Assembly: GCA_029817715.1 (NCBI GenBank) | Contig: JARUPY010000434.1 | Location: forward strand, 682,001 to 746,000 | Direction: 5' to 3' | From: Melastoma dodecandrum | Lineage: Eukaryota; Streptophyta; Magnoliopsida; Myrtales; Melastomataceae | Length of the DNA: 64,000 nucleotides | The notes under the pieces: model-generated | Told to the model about the DNA's origin: nothing | Databases searched by the model: none | Seen by the model: only the letters and a program-made list of their open reading frames with translations | Shown here: positions 1-14,035 of the stretch, one piece after another | How the letters are laid out: each line of letters starts with the position of its first letter | Position numbering within the stretch: position 1 is the stretch's first letter | Translations under genes and position numbers: made by a program

Positions 1-434
1 TATTTACAGTCTGGTACCAGTAAAACCATTTCTAAAAAATTTTTAACAGATTGAATTTTATCTCCCCCAAATGTAGAGTATAACTGAGTAGCGCTGGGCT
101 GCGTGTCGACTGTCTTCGGTCAGATACTTCAAGGAGGATTGTCAGAAGAGGTCTCGACATGCCATGACTCCTCACCAACAAGACTCCGACCGGCAGGAGC
201 GCAGATTACTTACCCCAAAGGTAAAATACTTGCAAAACCAACGGATGCTGCCTAAAAATTTATAAAGAAAGGGAATATGACGCCAGACAGCAAAACAAAA
301 TAAAATCAGCCCCATTCCTGGTGCTACCTCTCCTTCCTCTCCTACCCAACAGATTTTGCCCATAAAAACTGCTGTCCTATATATAATCTGTACGGAATCG
401 CCCGATTCAGTCTCCCCTCCCCTTCTTGTAATCC
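1..434. other. 3' flank and 3' UTR of the UPL3 gene
   Basis: This stretch lies downstream of the UPL3 stop codon on the minus strand. It is AT-rich at its far end and probably contains the 3' untranslated region. I see no other gene, repeat or clear poly(A) signal that I can defend. Confidence 0.4.
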
Positions 435-3400
435 TCATGACAAATCAAAAGAACCTTGCCCTTCATTGATGGCGTACATCAACTTCTTGTACATAATCTC
501 CTGTCACCATAGCAGCAGCAACCATCAGTAGCAGCTGACTCATCAACAGCAAACTTTACCCAACTGCTGAATTCCTTACCTTAGAAGAGTATGGCGGGAG
601 TTTCAAGTAATTGGCACAAGTCATGACGCTAGGCAAGTCATCGTCAGCCGATTCTATAGGCCCAACCCCATTAGTTGGTACACTAGTTGCCGTAGAAGAA
701 TGCTGCCACATGAACATGATGATGCCATTATTTTATCATACCATGCAGTGAAGAAAGCATTTATCGAAGCAGGAAATAACCCAACCAAAAACAAATTGAA
801 AGCCATTGTGTGTGAATCATGCATCAAAAACTCAAAAGAGTTCCAAGTTCCCATTGGAGTGTCCTAACTTTGTTATCTACCTTCTGTTTTATCTGATTTC
901 ACATCATGACGCATAAGAATACGACAAGCATCCTAAGTGTTCCCCTTCCCAAGTGACAACATGCGACTCATGTCCCAGGTTTTGCCAACCATCAACCATA
1001 ATCGAACTTGTGTCATGCCAGGTGACGCAGCAAACTGATTTTCCGACAATTTGCATTCATCTCATTGCAGTGTGTTCCATACCTTTCTTACAATTGTTAG
1101 CTTTGGATTCAGGACGGCTAAGCCACCAGGTGGCAACCTTGGAGCACCCGTAACAAATTGGCAGAAGGCTCGTTGTTGCTCCGGGGTGAACTCTCCCATG
1201 ATCTCAAGCAACTGACACCATATATAGAGAAAATGTCATCACCATAGTTGAGAGAAATAGCTTCATCATAAGAGCTTGTGAAGCGTCCTAGGACAACTCC
1301 AGAAAAGTAACCCATCCAAACCGCCCTAGTTACATAAATAAATGGCACATGCACCCATCCCAAACAAATTGAGAAGAAACAATCCAGCAACCATCGAGAG
1401 CTTACATTGATAATTGCAGGGCTTTTGGCAGTATAGCCATGATCGAACTTTATGTGTTCGGCCAGTGACTCTGCCTGCAAAGGAGACTCAATTGAACTGG
1501 CAAATAATATTAACAGCTTTGAAAATTTAAAGAAGACTGAGTAACTTACTTGCCAAAGCTCACATTGTCCACATAGCAAGTAGTCCAGCTCACGTGGGGT
1601 AAATATTTGCAAAGTACTGATATCAAAAACCTGATACGCGACCAAGGTTGATTATGTTATAGAAGGAAAACATAGATTGCACAAGGTACATCATCAATGG
1701 GCCATTCAGAAGATATGCAAAGTAAAACATATGCAATAGTTGCCAAGGACAAGGATTATCTACAGAAATTGATCAGAAATAAACTCATTTCAACTTTGTC
1801 TGGTGAAGAATCAAACCAAAGACATAAAAGACTATCTATAGAGCAACAAAAGATGCAACAAGAGCCCCTCCAAGTGGCTTCAGGAAAGACATCTCTTACG
1901 GAATTTTTTCCAAGTCTCCTAATAAGGAAGCAAACTGGTTTTGACGATAACTAATGAGGTGCCAACTCAATAGCTAAAACAAAAGGAAAATGAAGGCAGT
2001 GACCTTTAATCTACCATAAAAGAAAACTTGAGCAAATCAGACATATATTGAAGTGACAAAGCCAATACACTCAGACAACATATCAAGTAAGGCATAAAGA
2101 TTAACACCTCCCCTCCTCCGCCCTTCCCTTAAAAAAAACCCACCAAACCAGACAGAGCAAAGCGTATGCATTACAACGGAAGAAGAGCCTTATCAGGGAG
2201 GGGGAGGGAATAATGATTCTCGACCTGATTAAAGCCGGCTCTAAATGCTTCCATTTGTCGAGTGATTCCTGTTATTACAGTCGCATCAACCACCAGAGAT
2301 AGATATTCTTCCAAATTATGAATGTCCACCTGAAATTTAATTAATTAATCTACAGTCATTAAAAAAGCAGACACCACTCCTATAAATTGCATGGGTAATA
2401 GTCACATACAGTCTCATCACCCGTCTTCAGGATATAATCTGGATACCCAGGAAGGGTGAAATCAAAACAGAGTTCTTCAATTCGAGCACCATGGAAGCGC
2501 AAATCAGCTATTGCACCAGAATTCTCATGGGAAGTGGACTCCAAAAACTGCTTGCGATAAACAAGAGCATTCAATTCTTCCAGTGTCTTCCCAAGCTCAG
2601 CATCGAAAGAAGAAATGTCATGTAAATCAAGCTCCTGAAATATACAGGGATGAGATTATCGGACGCATAATCATGAAAATATAAACTGACTGTCCCCTAC
2701 GAGAAGGCATCCTTTAACCAGTAAAATAGGGTTTGGGGCACCAAAAATCATCATATCGACAATGATGTGAACAGTAATATCAATTACCACAACAATAATT
2801 CCTTACTTGACCAATTACAAGTTTATAAAAAGCTGGCGAAAATGGCAGGTCCATGAGCCGCCCATCTTGAAGAGCTTTGGCCATCACATGCCCCAGCAAG
2901 CGAAAGTAGCCGATGACTTTAGAAAACCTGCTACCATCAGATAAATCGGCAGTGGGAGGCCATGGACAAGGGAAAAGACCAAGGGGAGCGACTGCTATTT
3001 CCTCATCTTCCACAGTAGAATCTGCATTTCTGAATTTTTTGTTCTGATCATTCAGGTCAACGTCCATTGCGGATAAATCAACTGAAGAGCCTGATCTCCA
3101 CATCTTTAGATTACTCTTTTGCAGGTCATGACTAAGAAGGGTGTAGAACTCCAGAGTAGGACCCAATCCCGTCCCAACTTCACCAAAGTACTCCACTTCA
3201 AGTACTGCTTTCTGACTAGAATACATCTCCATTACTTTAGCAGCAGAATCCAAAATACGGTTCCTTGATACATGAACCTTCTGGCGCTGTAGTCTTCCAA
3301 CTCTCACTTCTCTATCAGTAGCAGACGCATGACCATCAGCACCTTGTTGCTGTTGAAGTCGGTACAAGGCTCTAGACAAACCAAAAGCTGTCGAATAGAA

Positions 3401-6400
3401 GTACTGTCGGCGTGTCTCGAAAGGAAACAAGAATGGGCAAGCTTTTGTAAGTTGGAAGCACCATGATGGTAGACTTCCGCTGCATAGTGCAAGGGCATCT
3501 TGGATTTGCCTAGATAATTTAGGAGTAAGCTTGCTATTTATGAAGTCCTCTGCAGGTACCCGTGCACCAGTCTCACTAAGTTCATCCAGATTTGATATCT
3601 TCCCCTCAGCAAAGTTGTCAATGATTATCTGACTTCTCAAACGAGGTGCAAGTTGATTCAGTCCTTCTAACACCCTGAGCAATGCCAAAATATTGTAAGT
3701 GGGATTAGATTTTTCAAGATCACAAGGAAGCTCTCCTTGCAATATCCTATCTAAAAGAGACATCCGTTGCTGCTGAATATCAGAGTTAGAAGGTGAAGGG
3801 ACAGATTTGGGAGCTTTGACAGTTGCGTTCTTGGATGATCCTCCAGAAGAACCCTTATCACCTTGGTCTTCTGCTTTCTGGTATGTGATTGTGTATATGT
3901 CACTCCAAAACCGACTTCCTTCGCCAGATACAAAATCATTGCCAGCAAACCTGTCTTCATCACCCTTGTCAAGGACAAGTTGTCGTTGGATGGCCTGATA
4001 AATAGTCAAATGCCTACTAAGTTGTTTCCCGCCCACTGTAAACAGCAATTTTGGAGGTTCACTTGGGCCACCGGATAAAGGGCGTCCTTGACAGTCCCTT
4101 CCTGTAAGACCTTGACCATTGGTGGAACCTATACCTGCCATGGCTGCGGTAGCAAAAGACATTGCTCCTCTGGTTCCAAAGGCAGCACTACTGCTTCTCA
4201 AGCCTGCATAATCAGAACCCCGAGAAGCAGCAGCTTTACTACTAGAGCCCGAACCTGGTGTAGACTCTTTGTCAGTAGTAGCATCATGGACAGTGTTACC
4301 CTCAACTGAGTCCCCTAGTTTCACATCATGTACTTTCCCGGTCATGCAGACTGGTATTAGCACCTTCTGCTGGATATCATGAATTAAAACCTGAAATAAG
4401 AAAACAAAAAAGCAATTTTACTGCAATTAGAAGACAAAATCAAGCAATAATAATCCTAATTCAAGCGGAATGAACATTAGGTTATGCATGTGCACCATGA
4501 CGAACAACAGAAAACAAACACCTCATTAAATTTATGCTATCGATGAAAAAAGGCCAACCAATGCTAGTGTGCTCTTTCCTGGTAAATGAATAACCAAGGA
4601 TTCAGTCAATGGTACTGATCTTTCAACATACTACTTCATCTGTAATGCACATTGTATGCCCCACAATAGGTTCCATTCTTCTACCCTTTCCCAATATGTT
4701 GACATGATATCCAACCACCAGAGAACCTCCAACTTATTCAACAGAAAACTATCGACACGTGATAATACTCCCATTACACAGTGTCACATGCTTGGTGTAA
4801 TGACTACGGCCCACCAGGCTGGGCTTAAGCAGCCAACACCGCCAATCATTGGCTGTAACTATGCGGATGCAAAAATACTGAAATTGCATACATCTTCGTC
4901 GTCATGATCATCGTCTTCATCAATAGATAGATCATCATCTTCTATAACCAAAGCATCATCAATCTCCACAGGAGAAATATCCAACTCCTCGTCCTTCCAT
5001 AAAACAGGATAAGATCATTGTAATGGGTAAAGCAGGATAAGATAATTGAAATGGCTAAAACAAGATAACAAGCATCAACACATATTCACTAAATGAAATA
5101 TCAAGTCCACCTAGAACGCAACCACCGAACCTAGCAGAATCCATGAAAGATTCTGGGTAAACCAGAAAAATTGTAATAAGAGGCATGGATGAAGATATTC
5201 CCTAAATAAAATATCAAGTCCACCTAGAGCACGACTGCCGAAATTAGCAGTAATCCATGAAAGATCCTGGGTAAACCACAAAAATGGCAATAAGAGGCAT
5301 GGATGAACGACATATTTCCTGGAAAAAGATTGCAAATACTCATCCAATGGACAATTCAATTCTCAGCCAAACATATAGTAATTAAAACTAGAATTGCTGC
5401 CACAAACATCGTCCACATTCATAAACCTCCCATCCCTAATATAATGAATGACTATCATTTCAGTACCTCGAACAAAGTAATTCACAATCTGCTAAAAGGC
5501 CATACAAAGACAAATCATGGTGATTGTCCAAGAATAATAAGACCTTGCATAATTTGTAGTGAAACATTGCACCAGACTCCAAATTAAAATTGAGACAATA
5601 TTATATCAACCAAAAAGAGTACAACACAAGATCTTCTATCAGCTACCTCAGAGCTAGATTCTCCATTTAATGGCTTCACTTCGGCATCTTTATCCAAAAT
5701 AGCTCTTCTTCGTGTAGCATTTCTGGTTTGTGGACCTATTCCTTCCTCCTGAGCAGGCTTCAAAACCGCTTTGCCTTTCCCTTTTGATGAACCTGAGGTT
5801 TTTTCTAGAGCATTCTCCCTTTTATTTGTATCCCCTATGTTCGCCGAGGATCTGGACCTAGTGGAAGGACGGCGAGCAGCAGAGGTAGGCACAGATGTCG
5901 ATGGAGAAGCAGCGCCAGCGATGGGTGCTACTGACCCGGACTCAGAATTAGCTACTGAAGCAGAGGACTTTTGACAAGATTCGTCGCGCTGAACTCGTGG
6001 CCACAGAAACTCCTCCACAGCTGCCAGAGTTTCTAACGGATCTATGAGCACGATGTTCGAGGAATAGTCATGAAGAGATTTCTCGCAAGACGCTCGAGAA
6101 AGACGTAGTTTAAAGGGATGAGGGAGTGCACTAAGCCCAGAAGAGATGCGGCCATTGCCACTAGACCTAGAAGAATGACTAAGCACAACAGGGAAACGTT
6201 CTAGAGATAGCAAAGAGCTCTGAAGCTTCCGAACTAGAACAGTCATTGGGGTCGGATTCATCCCAGTAGTCCCAGACGGTAGGGCTATAGCCACAAATGA
6301 CTTATATCTTTTCAATGCTTGTTGACGAAGCTTGGAGATGTTGGCTTTTGTAATTCTCTCTTTGAAGAAATAGCCACATGAGAAGTACTTAAGCAAAGCT

Positions 6401-9400
6401 CCAATAACACCACTTCCTATAAACTCAAAGGTTGACACACCGTCTCCTTTACTTACCTCTGATAGCATCTCAGCAATGATCTCACTCAATGTTTCATCTT
6501 TGTTGGCTGAATCATCAGATGTGCGAGCTCCAACAGACTTTGATTTTCCCTTAAGCTTAATCTTTTGATCATCAACACAGAGATTCAACTTAGTGCAGAG
6601 ATTTTTCAAGCGCAATAGATCATCTGTAACTCCAACATCTGCCACTCCAGCATCCAAAGGAAAATATTTATCTTTAAATGCTTTGGCACAGGCGCTGACG
6701 ATAGAACGGAGGTTGGAGTTGACATTGGGAATTTCCGAAGAACTCGGAGGTGAAACAGTATTTGCGAGGACAGGATTTTTAGATTCTTCAACAGGATTAC
6801 CATCAATATTCGTGCTATTGCAGCGTCGTCTATACCGTCGAGATCGGGACGATGTAGAAGTAACGCATTCATTATCCTTCTCGGTAGAAGATGCTTGGGG
6901 AGGACCGGAATTGGAGTTCCCTGCCAAGATCAGTTGATCTATGGCATGAACAACACCTTCCCTAACAAACATCTTCAAGAAAGTATCAGGAAGCTTCTCC
7001 ATTAGAACATCAGCAATCTGTAGGGCAGGTACCAGAACATGTGGATCTTTCCATGCAAGAACACCAGCAAGAAAGCTGCAGGTTTCCAATTGAAAGTAAA
7101 AAAAAATGAATGAATAATAGCTGAAACAATGCACATGTAACAAGAAATAAGTTTCACAAATATAACCAGGATGTACTGAATGATGCATCTCCTTCTACTA
7201 AAACTAAAAGCACGAAAAGTTACCTTGAAATATTGGTCACGCATAAGAGAGACTGAATCATCTGAGAAGTACTGAAGTACATCAGTTTTGCAATGACGGA
7301 AAGACATTTATGACGAACAGGACCATTGATGCTAGAACCATACGTCTGATAATATGAGAAACCACAATGTTTTTGTTAGTGGCTAAAGGATAAAATGATG
7401 AGACCAGGGTTCAAAAGCAAAAATAAATGACCTGAATTAGAACAGGAAGAAGATCCATTCCAAACTGCCTTAGAAGCTCAGGCTGCTCATTCAGCAATTT
7501 CTCACGAGGAGAAACTTCCTGGGAATTACCATTAGATTCATCTTGCTTCCAAGAATTACTTGGAGTTTTTTTCTTCAATATTGGTCCTTTGACAAATATA
7601 TTTGGGCAGACAGGGAGAGTGATTGTACCACGTGGCAGAGGCGGAAGAAGCTCATTTGCGAGGTTAACAATCTCAAAGATCTGAAACATAGAAAAAAAAT
7701 AAGAAAATATCACATGATTCGTCATCATAGAAAAAAGATAAATGCTGGTCAAGCAAATTTTACATGAATCATGGCTTCACTTTATGGGTTTAGTATTATG
7801 TATATGAAATGAAATTTCTTCCACCAAAAACATGGAATTGCAAAACCAGTTTCATGCTAAGAAATTAGAATCATTATAACAAAATTGTGTTACCAAAGAC
7901 GAAGGTAAGAAGGACAAACTAAAGAAGAGGGGTGGGGGGGGGGGGGTTAAAGCAAGATCATGTATTCCAATTCCATTTTGACAAATAAGGTTCTGCTCCT
8001 TTATTTGGGGAGGAAAAGAAATCTCAGAAGAAAACAGGAATCTGATAGGACATGACTATAACAATCAAAATTTGAAACAAGTTAAAAAGAACAAAGAAGA
8101 AACTAGCAAGACAGGTTCAATCATAAGCAATTTGAATTCTAAGGCATATTCCAAACTAATGTGCTAACCGAAATTAATTCTTGAATAAACTAAATGAAGA
8201 GAGTTGCAACTCAAAATTAATTATCGAAGTATACTAAGTGCAGATGGTCACAATCCAAGGCATGGGGTGTTTCGACGTAAGAGAAGGAACGCTGAAACTA
8301 AACAATGGAACCAAAGCGACTTTCCACCGGATAACAAATTCATCTCTACTGAAACTGTTACCTGCTCTGGTGGTCTGGTTAAAACAGGTGGAACCAAACC
8401 ATTATGAGAAGCACCCAACCCAGACAATATTTCTTTAAAAATATGACTGATGCCATGGAGTAATAAGGTTTTAGCCCCTAAATGTGATCCGCTGGCACAT
8501 GTAGAAAGCAATCGGATCAAACCCTGCAGAACGAGGTGATCATGATCAGAATCACAAAAGCAACTACACTTACAGCAATGCCAGCTTTAAAGCAAACTGA
8601 CAGTGTAGGTTGGCGTGCTAAGAGATGCCGGGGCATTGCCATTGTTACTGGTAGAGATAAGCGATGCTGCTTGTATAACGAGTCCATGATTCCATAATGC
8701 ATCCAACTTATCTGGAGAAGAGGCAAAGGCTTCTGCAACGCGGGTCAAGCATATAGAAGCATGCTCCAGCACCTACCACCACAATATATGAGAACAAGAA
8801 AGAAAGATGACCCTTCCTGTAAAGTTTCACCAACATGGAGGTGACACCCAAACCTTAGAATCATGATACTGAAGAAGATTTGTCAATAATGGAACAGCTT
8901 CCATCACGTAATCAGCTGCATCAGAGGGGAGTTTCTTGCACATATTAGCTGCAGTAGACAATGCCACTCGCTGAAACAAGAGAACAAACAGAGCTTCATT
9001 CACAGGGCAGCAGAAACATATGTGCAGAACAAAAAGCACACCACACACCTGAACTCCGGTCGAGAAGAAATCCAGGTATGAAAGCACGGCCATGAGCGCG
9101 CCAGCTCGTAGACATGCTGTTGGGTGTTCCTGAGATATCTTCTTCAATGCTTGCAGAGACTGCATAAAACAAATTGAAGCCCCAACATCAAACATGCAGA
9201 GTCAGACAAGCAATTAGACATTACTGTCATTTTCAAGTGAAAAAACAATTAAAAAGTTGCGACATCACGGCAGAAGTAGCAAAGGAATCACATGCCAGAT
9301 GCTTTTCAAACCAACTAACCTGCTCTGCCAAATCCATGTACTCAATCGTCAATAACCTCGCACAGAAACAGGAAACCGCCCCATAGTGTACAACAGCAGC

Positions 9401-10168
9401 ACAGGAAGATGGTAGCACATCGCACAAGTGCGTAAGTGCCCTGGCAGCAAGTAACATGATATCGGGGTTGCTCTCATGATTTAGCAAACCCACCAAGACA
9501 GGCACAAAAGAATCCACGGAGAAAGTACTTAGAGAATCCTCAGTCCCAATGGAGAGCATGTCACAAAGTTGCGTCAGTGCCTCAACCTGCCTGCCTTCCT
9601 CGCCATCCAGGCGCAATCCCGAAAGAATCTTCTTTAGCCGGCCAGTCTGTTGAGAAGAGGATGCAGACCCAATTCCTGGAGAGGGAAGGAAATCATCCCA
9701 TCCAGCTCCAAGCTTTCTAAGCAGTCCCTGGAGGGCGCTGCTAGCGGATGTCAAGTTCTGGTGCAAAATCCCAAACCCGCCTTCACTGTCATTGTCGTCG
9801 TGTCGATCAATATTCTGCGCAAAGGTCCTTTCAATTTCTCTCTCCCTTTCCCTGTCTCGATCTCGGTTACTCGAACGGGAATCATGTTCTTTCTCTTTGC
9901 GTTTGTCGGAGTTATCAGAGATGGGCTTGCGGCGATCACGGCGGGAGTTGGAAGGCTCAGAAGGGTCCATATGGGCAGTGGGAGGAGGATGTACAGAGGA
10001 GGCAGTGGCTGCTGCGGCTGCTGCACGCGTGCGGACAGAGACAGGGGAGGCAGAGACAGTAGAGGAGGAGCGGCGGGGGCGCTTGGAGGAGGAGGTGCGA
10101 GGGGCTGGGGAAGACTGAGAAGGGGCTGATGAGGTGGCCTCCGCCCGCTTTCGGCTCCGTGTTTCCAT
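435..10168 (-). CDS. UPL3: HECT-type E3 ubiquitin-protein ligase UPL3 (KAKTUS type), 17 exons
   Basis: Exons read from splice sites: 10168-9320, 9159-9049, 8970-8854, 8772-8602, 8523-8362, 7680-7432, 7345-7224, 7075-5647, 4993-4892, 4390-2807, 2634-2410, 2329-2225, 1630-1550, 1474-1406, 1211-1083, 702-580, 500-435. All phases agree, giving 5694 nt and 1897 aa; Arabidopsis UPL3 is close to this length. The N-terminus is Ser/Arg-rich. Armadillo-like repeats fill roughly residues 150-700 and the HECT domain covers about 1500-1897. The HECT active-site Cys sits in DLPSVMTCANYLKLPPYS, about residue 1864, codon 618-616. The protein ends EGQGSFDLS. Known family role: ubiquitin transfer via a Cys thioester, controlling trichome branching, seed metabolism and proteasome-linked immunity. 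The start is the first ATG (METRSRKRAE). Most introns are short; the intron between exons 8 and 9 carries a tandem duplication. Nothing is broken, so I infer a working gene. Confidence 0.97.
5083..5317. repeat. Two-copy tandem duplication, about 113-bp unit, in a UPL3 intron
   Basis: Two adjacent copies share 'atcaagtccacctaga', 'aatccatgaaagat' and 'aataagaggcatggatga' in the same order, offset by about 113 bp. The copies differ at scattered positions and by small indels. They lie wholly inside the intron upstream of the acidic exon 9, so the protein is unaffected. Confidence 0.85.
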
Positions 10169-10306
10169 ACAACTGCGAGGGAGCCGCTGTTGATCAACGG
10201 CTCGAGAATCGAGACACGTCCATCGTAGTGGAAGCGCGAGGCCAATTGAGGAGAGTCCGTCGTTGCGGGTGGGTTGTGGGATGGGGGTTAGGACTGGCCT
10301 TTGATC

Positions 10307-10577
10307 ATTTGTTCCATTTTAACCTTAATTTTTAAAATAATTCGGAGATATGATCTCGTTAATTTCGAAATTTTGTAAATAACATCGTAAAAAAAAAACG
10401 TGGGTGTTGCGGGGGTTTGGGGATTTAGAGGGATTTTTTTTTTAATTTTCACGAAGTCGGCTTTTAAAAAAGTCGGCCTTTGTAAGATCGATTTCTCGAG
10501 GTTATTTGTGGAATTTCGAAACTAACGAGGTTATTTCGCGAATTATTTTAGAAATTAAGGTTAAATTGGAACAAACC
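10307..10577. repeat. Foldback/MITE-like inverted repeat just upstream of UPL3
   Basis: The left arm, about 10307-10386, starts tttgttccattttaacctta. It matches the reverse complement of the right arm, about 10500-10577, with few mismatches. The arms are roughly 75-80 bp and the spacer about 115 bp. The spacer holds poly-T and two 'gtcgg' motifs close to those at 14.0-14.3 kb. It has no coding capacity. The UPL3 start codon is about 140 bp away, so the element sits in the proximal promoter. A non-autonomous DNA transposon is the simplest reading; no target duplication was confirmed. Confidence 0.7.
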
Positions 10578-11530
10578 TATTAGATCATGGGACTCGATTT
10601 TCTTTTTCGAAAGAAAATGGAGGTGGTAGGTAAAAAGATGAGATTCATGATGGTAACATTACAGCGGTTACAGCGACTTAAAATTATATTTGGTTTTATT
10701 TTACATAAATGAGTTTGATTATTGTTAGTTATAAATTTGAAAACATTTTCATTATTTTTCGGCTTATTACCCATGGCATGTTTAGAGAAAATTTATAAAA
10801 TATGGTTCGTATTTCGCAAAATATAAATTTATACCGCTCATTTTGCACTCCAGCACCTCATTCGCAGTTGTTGGATTTGTATCAAAAAATAGGATTACCC
10901 TTCATCGGTAATTCGAGCCAAATCGGAACATCTTGCAAAAATATTGTCGTCTCTTCATTGACCATATGAAAAGTATGAATTTCGAGCCTCTACCTCTCAA
11001 CTAAGGTGGTAATTAATGCATGATTCAATTGGATGAATGATAGCTTGGTAACTCCGAAAAACCCTGCTTGCCGAAGGCATAAATCCATATAGTGGTCTTG
11101 CCTTATTTATGTGACGTTGTTTTCATAATGTTGACACTTCAACATTCTTCTGCAAAAATATAAAGTGATGATATTCATTAATGAATGTTTATTAAAGAAG
11201 AAAAAAAAGTATTACGTAAATCAATTTATCCTACATATGTATCCTAACTCCTAAATCACCAAAAGAATGATGTTGGTCCAGAGCGTGAAACACATCCATC
11301 AACTATGGTCCGGGCTCCATTCTACCATAAGCAAATATAAAGTTAAGTGATTGTATACGACATTTCAATATTATGAGTAACTAAAACTTATAATTTTCAT
11401 TTATTAGGACAACTTCGTCGATTATGTTCTCTCTTTACAAATGTCACCTTAATTTTGTATTCTCTTACATATATTTCATCATGGAATAAATTAGATATTG
11501 GTCTCTCTTTCGGTCATGCCCTGCCAGGGT
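10578..11530. other. AT-rich intergenic DNA
   Basis: No gene, RNA or clear repeat is visible here. It may be the flank or terminal region of the decayed MULE that follows. Confidence 0.4.
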
Positions 11531-13467
11531 TTAGAGTGACAATTGAGAATGAATACTTAGGTCAATCCTCACTATAATCAAACAACATTCATTTCGATGA
11601 GCAGATGGCATTCTAATAAGCCAACTATAAATTTTGTCAATGCTATATAAATTATGTATATTGACAAATGCGAAAGAAGCAAGGGCATGTGAACATGAAA
11701 TTTGATAGTTATTTCTTGCATGAGCACCTCTTATGTCAGATGAAGACGTTTTTGTTATATACTTTCGACGACAAAGTGACCATCTTCTCGATCCATAAGT
11801 GTCACTTGAAAACATCTTACTTTCTTCGTTCCTTTATTGAAACAATCCTTGCAAACTTTTGTAAAAATTTTCCCCTTTTATCAATGTGTCAGCCTCATCT
11901 TTCCTATTAACTAATGGGCAAAACATCTTCCTCAGACGTAGGACACACTTTGCACCCTGTATGACGGAGTAGTAACTCTCGCTTAGATTCGTCGTCATTA
12001 TTCCATAACGATAACAATTATTGTGACTGAGAGCCCATTGATTCTTTTCCATCTCATCAAAGAAATCTGTTAATAAGAAATAATTTTAAGAATGTGACAA
12101 TAAATACACATCATCTTTGGTGCCATACATTTTATCGTGGTAATTATAAGCCTTCTTTTGCCACGAACATTGTTATATTGGGTGTTGAAGTTGCTAGCAA
12201 TATGTCGAACACATAATATCTAATATACATATGATGGAGTCCGACCGATTTCAACATCGTTTACCGCCACATCAATACCCACATGCCTATCCGAAATCAA
12301 ACAAATATCATGACACTCATTATCCATCACATAACGTTTCAAACATTTGAGAAACCATCGCTATGATTGATTGTATGATTCATCCCCGTCATTGTATATC
12401 ATAGCAATTGCTTTTCTTTTGGCATTCTACACCCTTTCTCCAAAGTATTTCGTATTCATATTCCTACTTAACGACATTGTGAATAAATGAAACTTTAATT
12501 TAAAGAGTTTCACTTACAAATTTTCTGAATAATAATGTCATGAAATTTGAATCTAGGCTCTCATGATCACGTAATAAAAGATTATTAACGCAAGTATGAG
12601 GCTTCGCAAATAGTCTCCTTGAACTCATCATCACATACTCTTTGTATCGCCCTTAATCTCCACTTACACCCCTTATCGGATTTCGAGAAAGAAACATTCC
12701 ACAACTTTGTATTAGATTTGTTCACAACAAATATGAGTTGCTTCTTGTCCTTGAACCTCATCACTTTTCAAAACTCATCTCACTTGAATGCAATTGAGTC
12801 GTTTTCATATTCATAAAAACCATGACTAAAGTCATCGATATAGTCATTAAAAAATAATAATTCTCTCTATTTTCATCTAGTAGACCTTTCAACTACTTCA
12901 ACTATCGTCACAATTTCAATATCAGCATATCATCATTCGACATCTCATAACCAACATTCACATCATTAAATAACTCATTGTCAATGTCAACGTCTACTTC
13001 AAAATCTATAATATAATCAAGGATATTGCGGCCATCTTCTATTGGACCAGTATAACATTTTTCGACCGAATAACACCTATGTAGTTATGCTGAAATATGT
13101 TCAGCTTGGCGCTCAACTTCTATATGATGCTCAACCCTTTATATCCTAGATTCAAAACTGACATTGGACAATGCACGACTACTGTTGTATTAACATTGCT
13201 TGATCCCAAAATATATACTTGTTGAATACGCCTTGGATTTCCGAGCGCAAACTCTACAAGCAATCTCACGTCATTATATTTCTTAATAGGCTCTAACATA
13301 TATTTTACACTAGCATTATTGAACACAACAACCAAATATCAACGTGCAATTTATAGTCTTATTGGTGATTGTACACCCATTACATTGCATAACATATGCT
13401 CCAAACTATCATAATTTACAACTTCAGGCATAAAAAACTCCGTTTGGTCCATTGAGATTACTGTCAT
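11531..13467 (-). pseudogene. Decayed Mutator-like (MULE/MuDR) transposase
   Basis: Read on the minus strand, landmarks of plant MULE transposases occur in the right order. An N-terminal segment starts at 13467 (MTVISMDQTEFFMPEVV), followed after stops by a stretch with FNNASVKYMLEPIKKYNDVR. Near 12.3 kb there is a DRHVGID motif. Near 12.0 kb is the MTTNLSESYYSVIQGA block, and near 11.65 kb CSHALASFAF, the core of the SWIM zinc finger. In the family these are the PB1-like N-terminus, the DDE catalytic region and SWIM finger used for cut-and-paste transposition. Many stops and frameshifts separate the pieces, so it cannot be active. Terminal inverted repeats were not established. Confidence 0.8.
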
Positions 13468-14035
13468 TCTAAAAAATCAACAGCTCGACCAATGACATTG
13501 TAAAACAATACCTAATTTAAAGCATTTATCGATAGTGAGCTCAACTAAAGCATTAATTTCAGACATTTCAAGAATTAATCGATAATTTGCTAAGATTTAA
13601 ACATTAATTTCAATAATTAACTCAATCCCTAAATTTATCCCTAATTTTAGGTAAATCACTAACTAAGTCGTAAAACAACCCCTACTTGAAACCCTAATTT
13701 CATTATAAAATTAATTAATCACTGATACATTCTCGAATTTCAACCCCTAATTCAAAGCCTAATTGAAATCTTGATTTGATCAAGAATGTAAATAATTCCT
13801 AAATAACAATGAATTTACGAACGATATTGTCAAGGATGACAGAGGGCCAAATGGGAGGGCAAGCGGGAGCCGGATGACCGAGGAAGGAGGGACACCTCCA
13901 AGGACGGAGGAGTGGAGTTGGACGGTAAGAGGAGTGAAGGTGGACAACGACAACAGGAGCAAAGGAGGGGCGATGACGTCGAAATGGAGTTTACTTTCCG
14001 AAAAAAATTAAGTAGTCAAGAGCCCCTTTCTGAAA
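13468..14035. other. Intergenic, probable MULE 5' region
   Basis: AT-rich sequence with repeated short phrases such as 'ccctaatttaaa/tcaaagccta' around 13.5-13.75 kb, then a G-rich stretch near 13.85-13.98 kb. No gene is supported. Confidence 0.35.

Noticed and set aside
1697..1954. Open plus-strand stretch of 85 codons
   Set aside because: It lies inside a UPL3 intron and has no resemblance to any family.
9650..10245. Several long overlapping frames opposite and beside UPL3 exon 1
   Set aside because: They are shadows of a Ser/Arg/Ala-rich, GC-rich exon; low-complexity products only.
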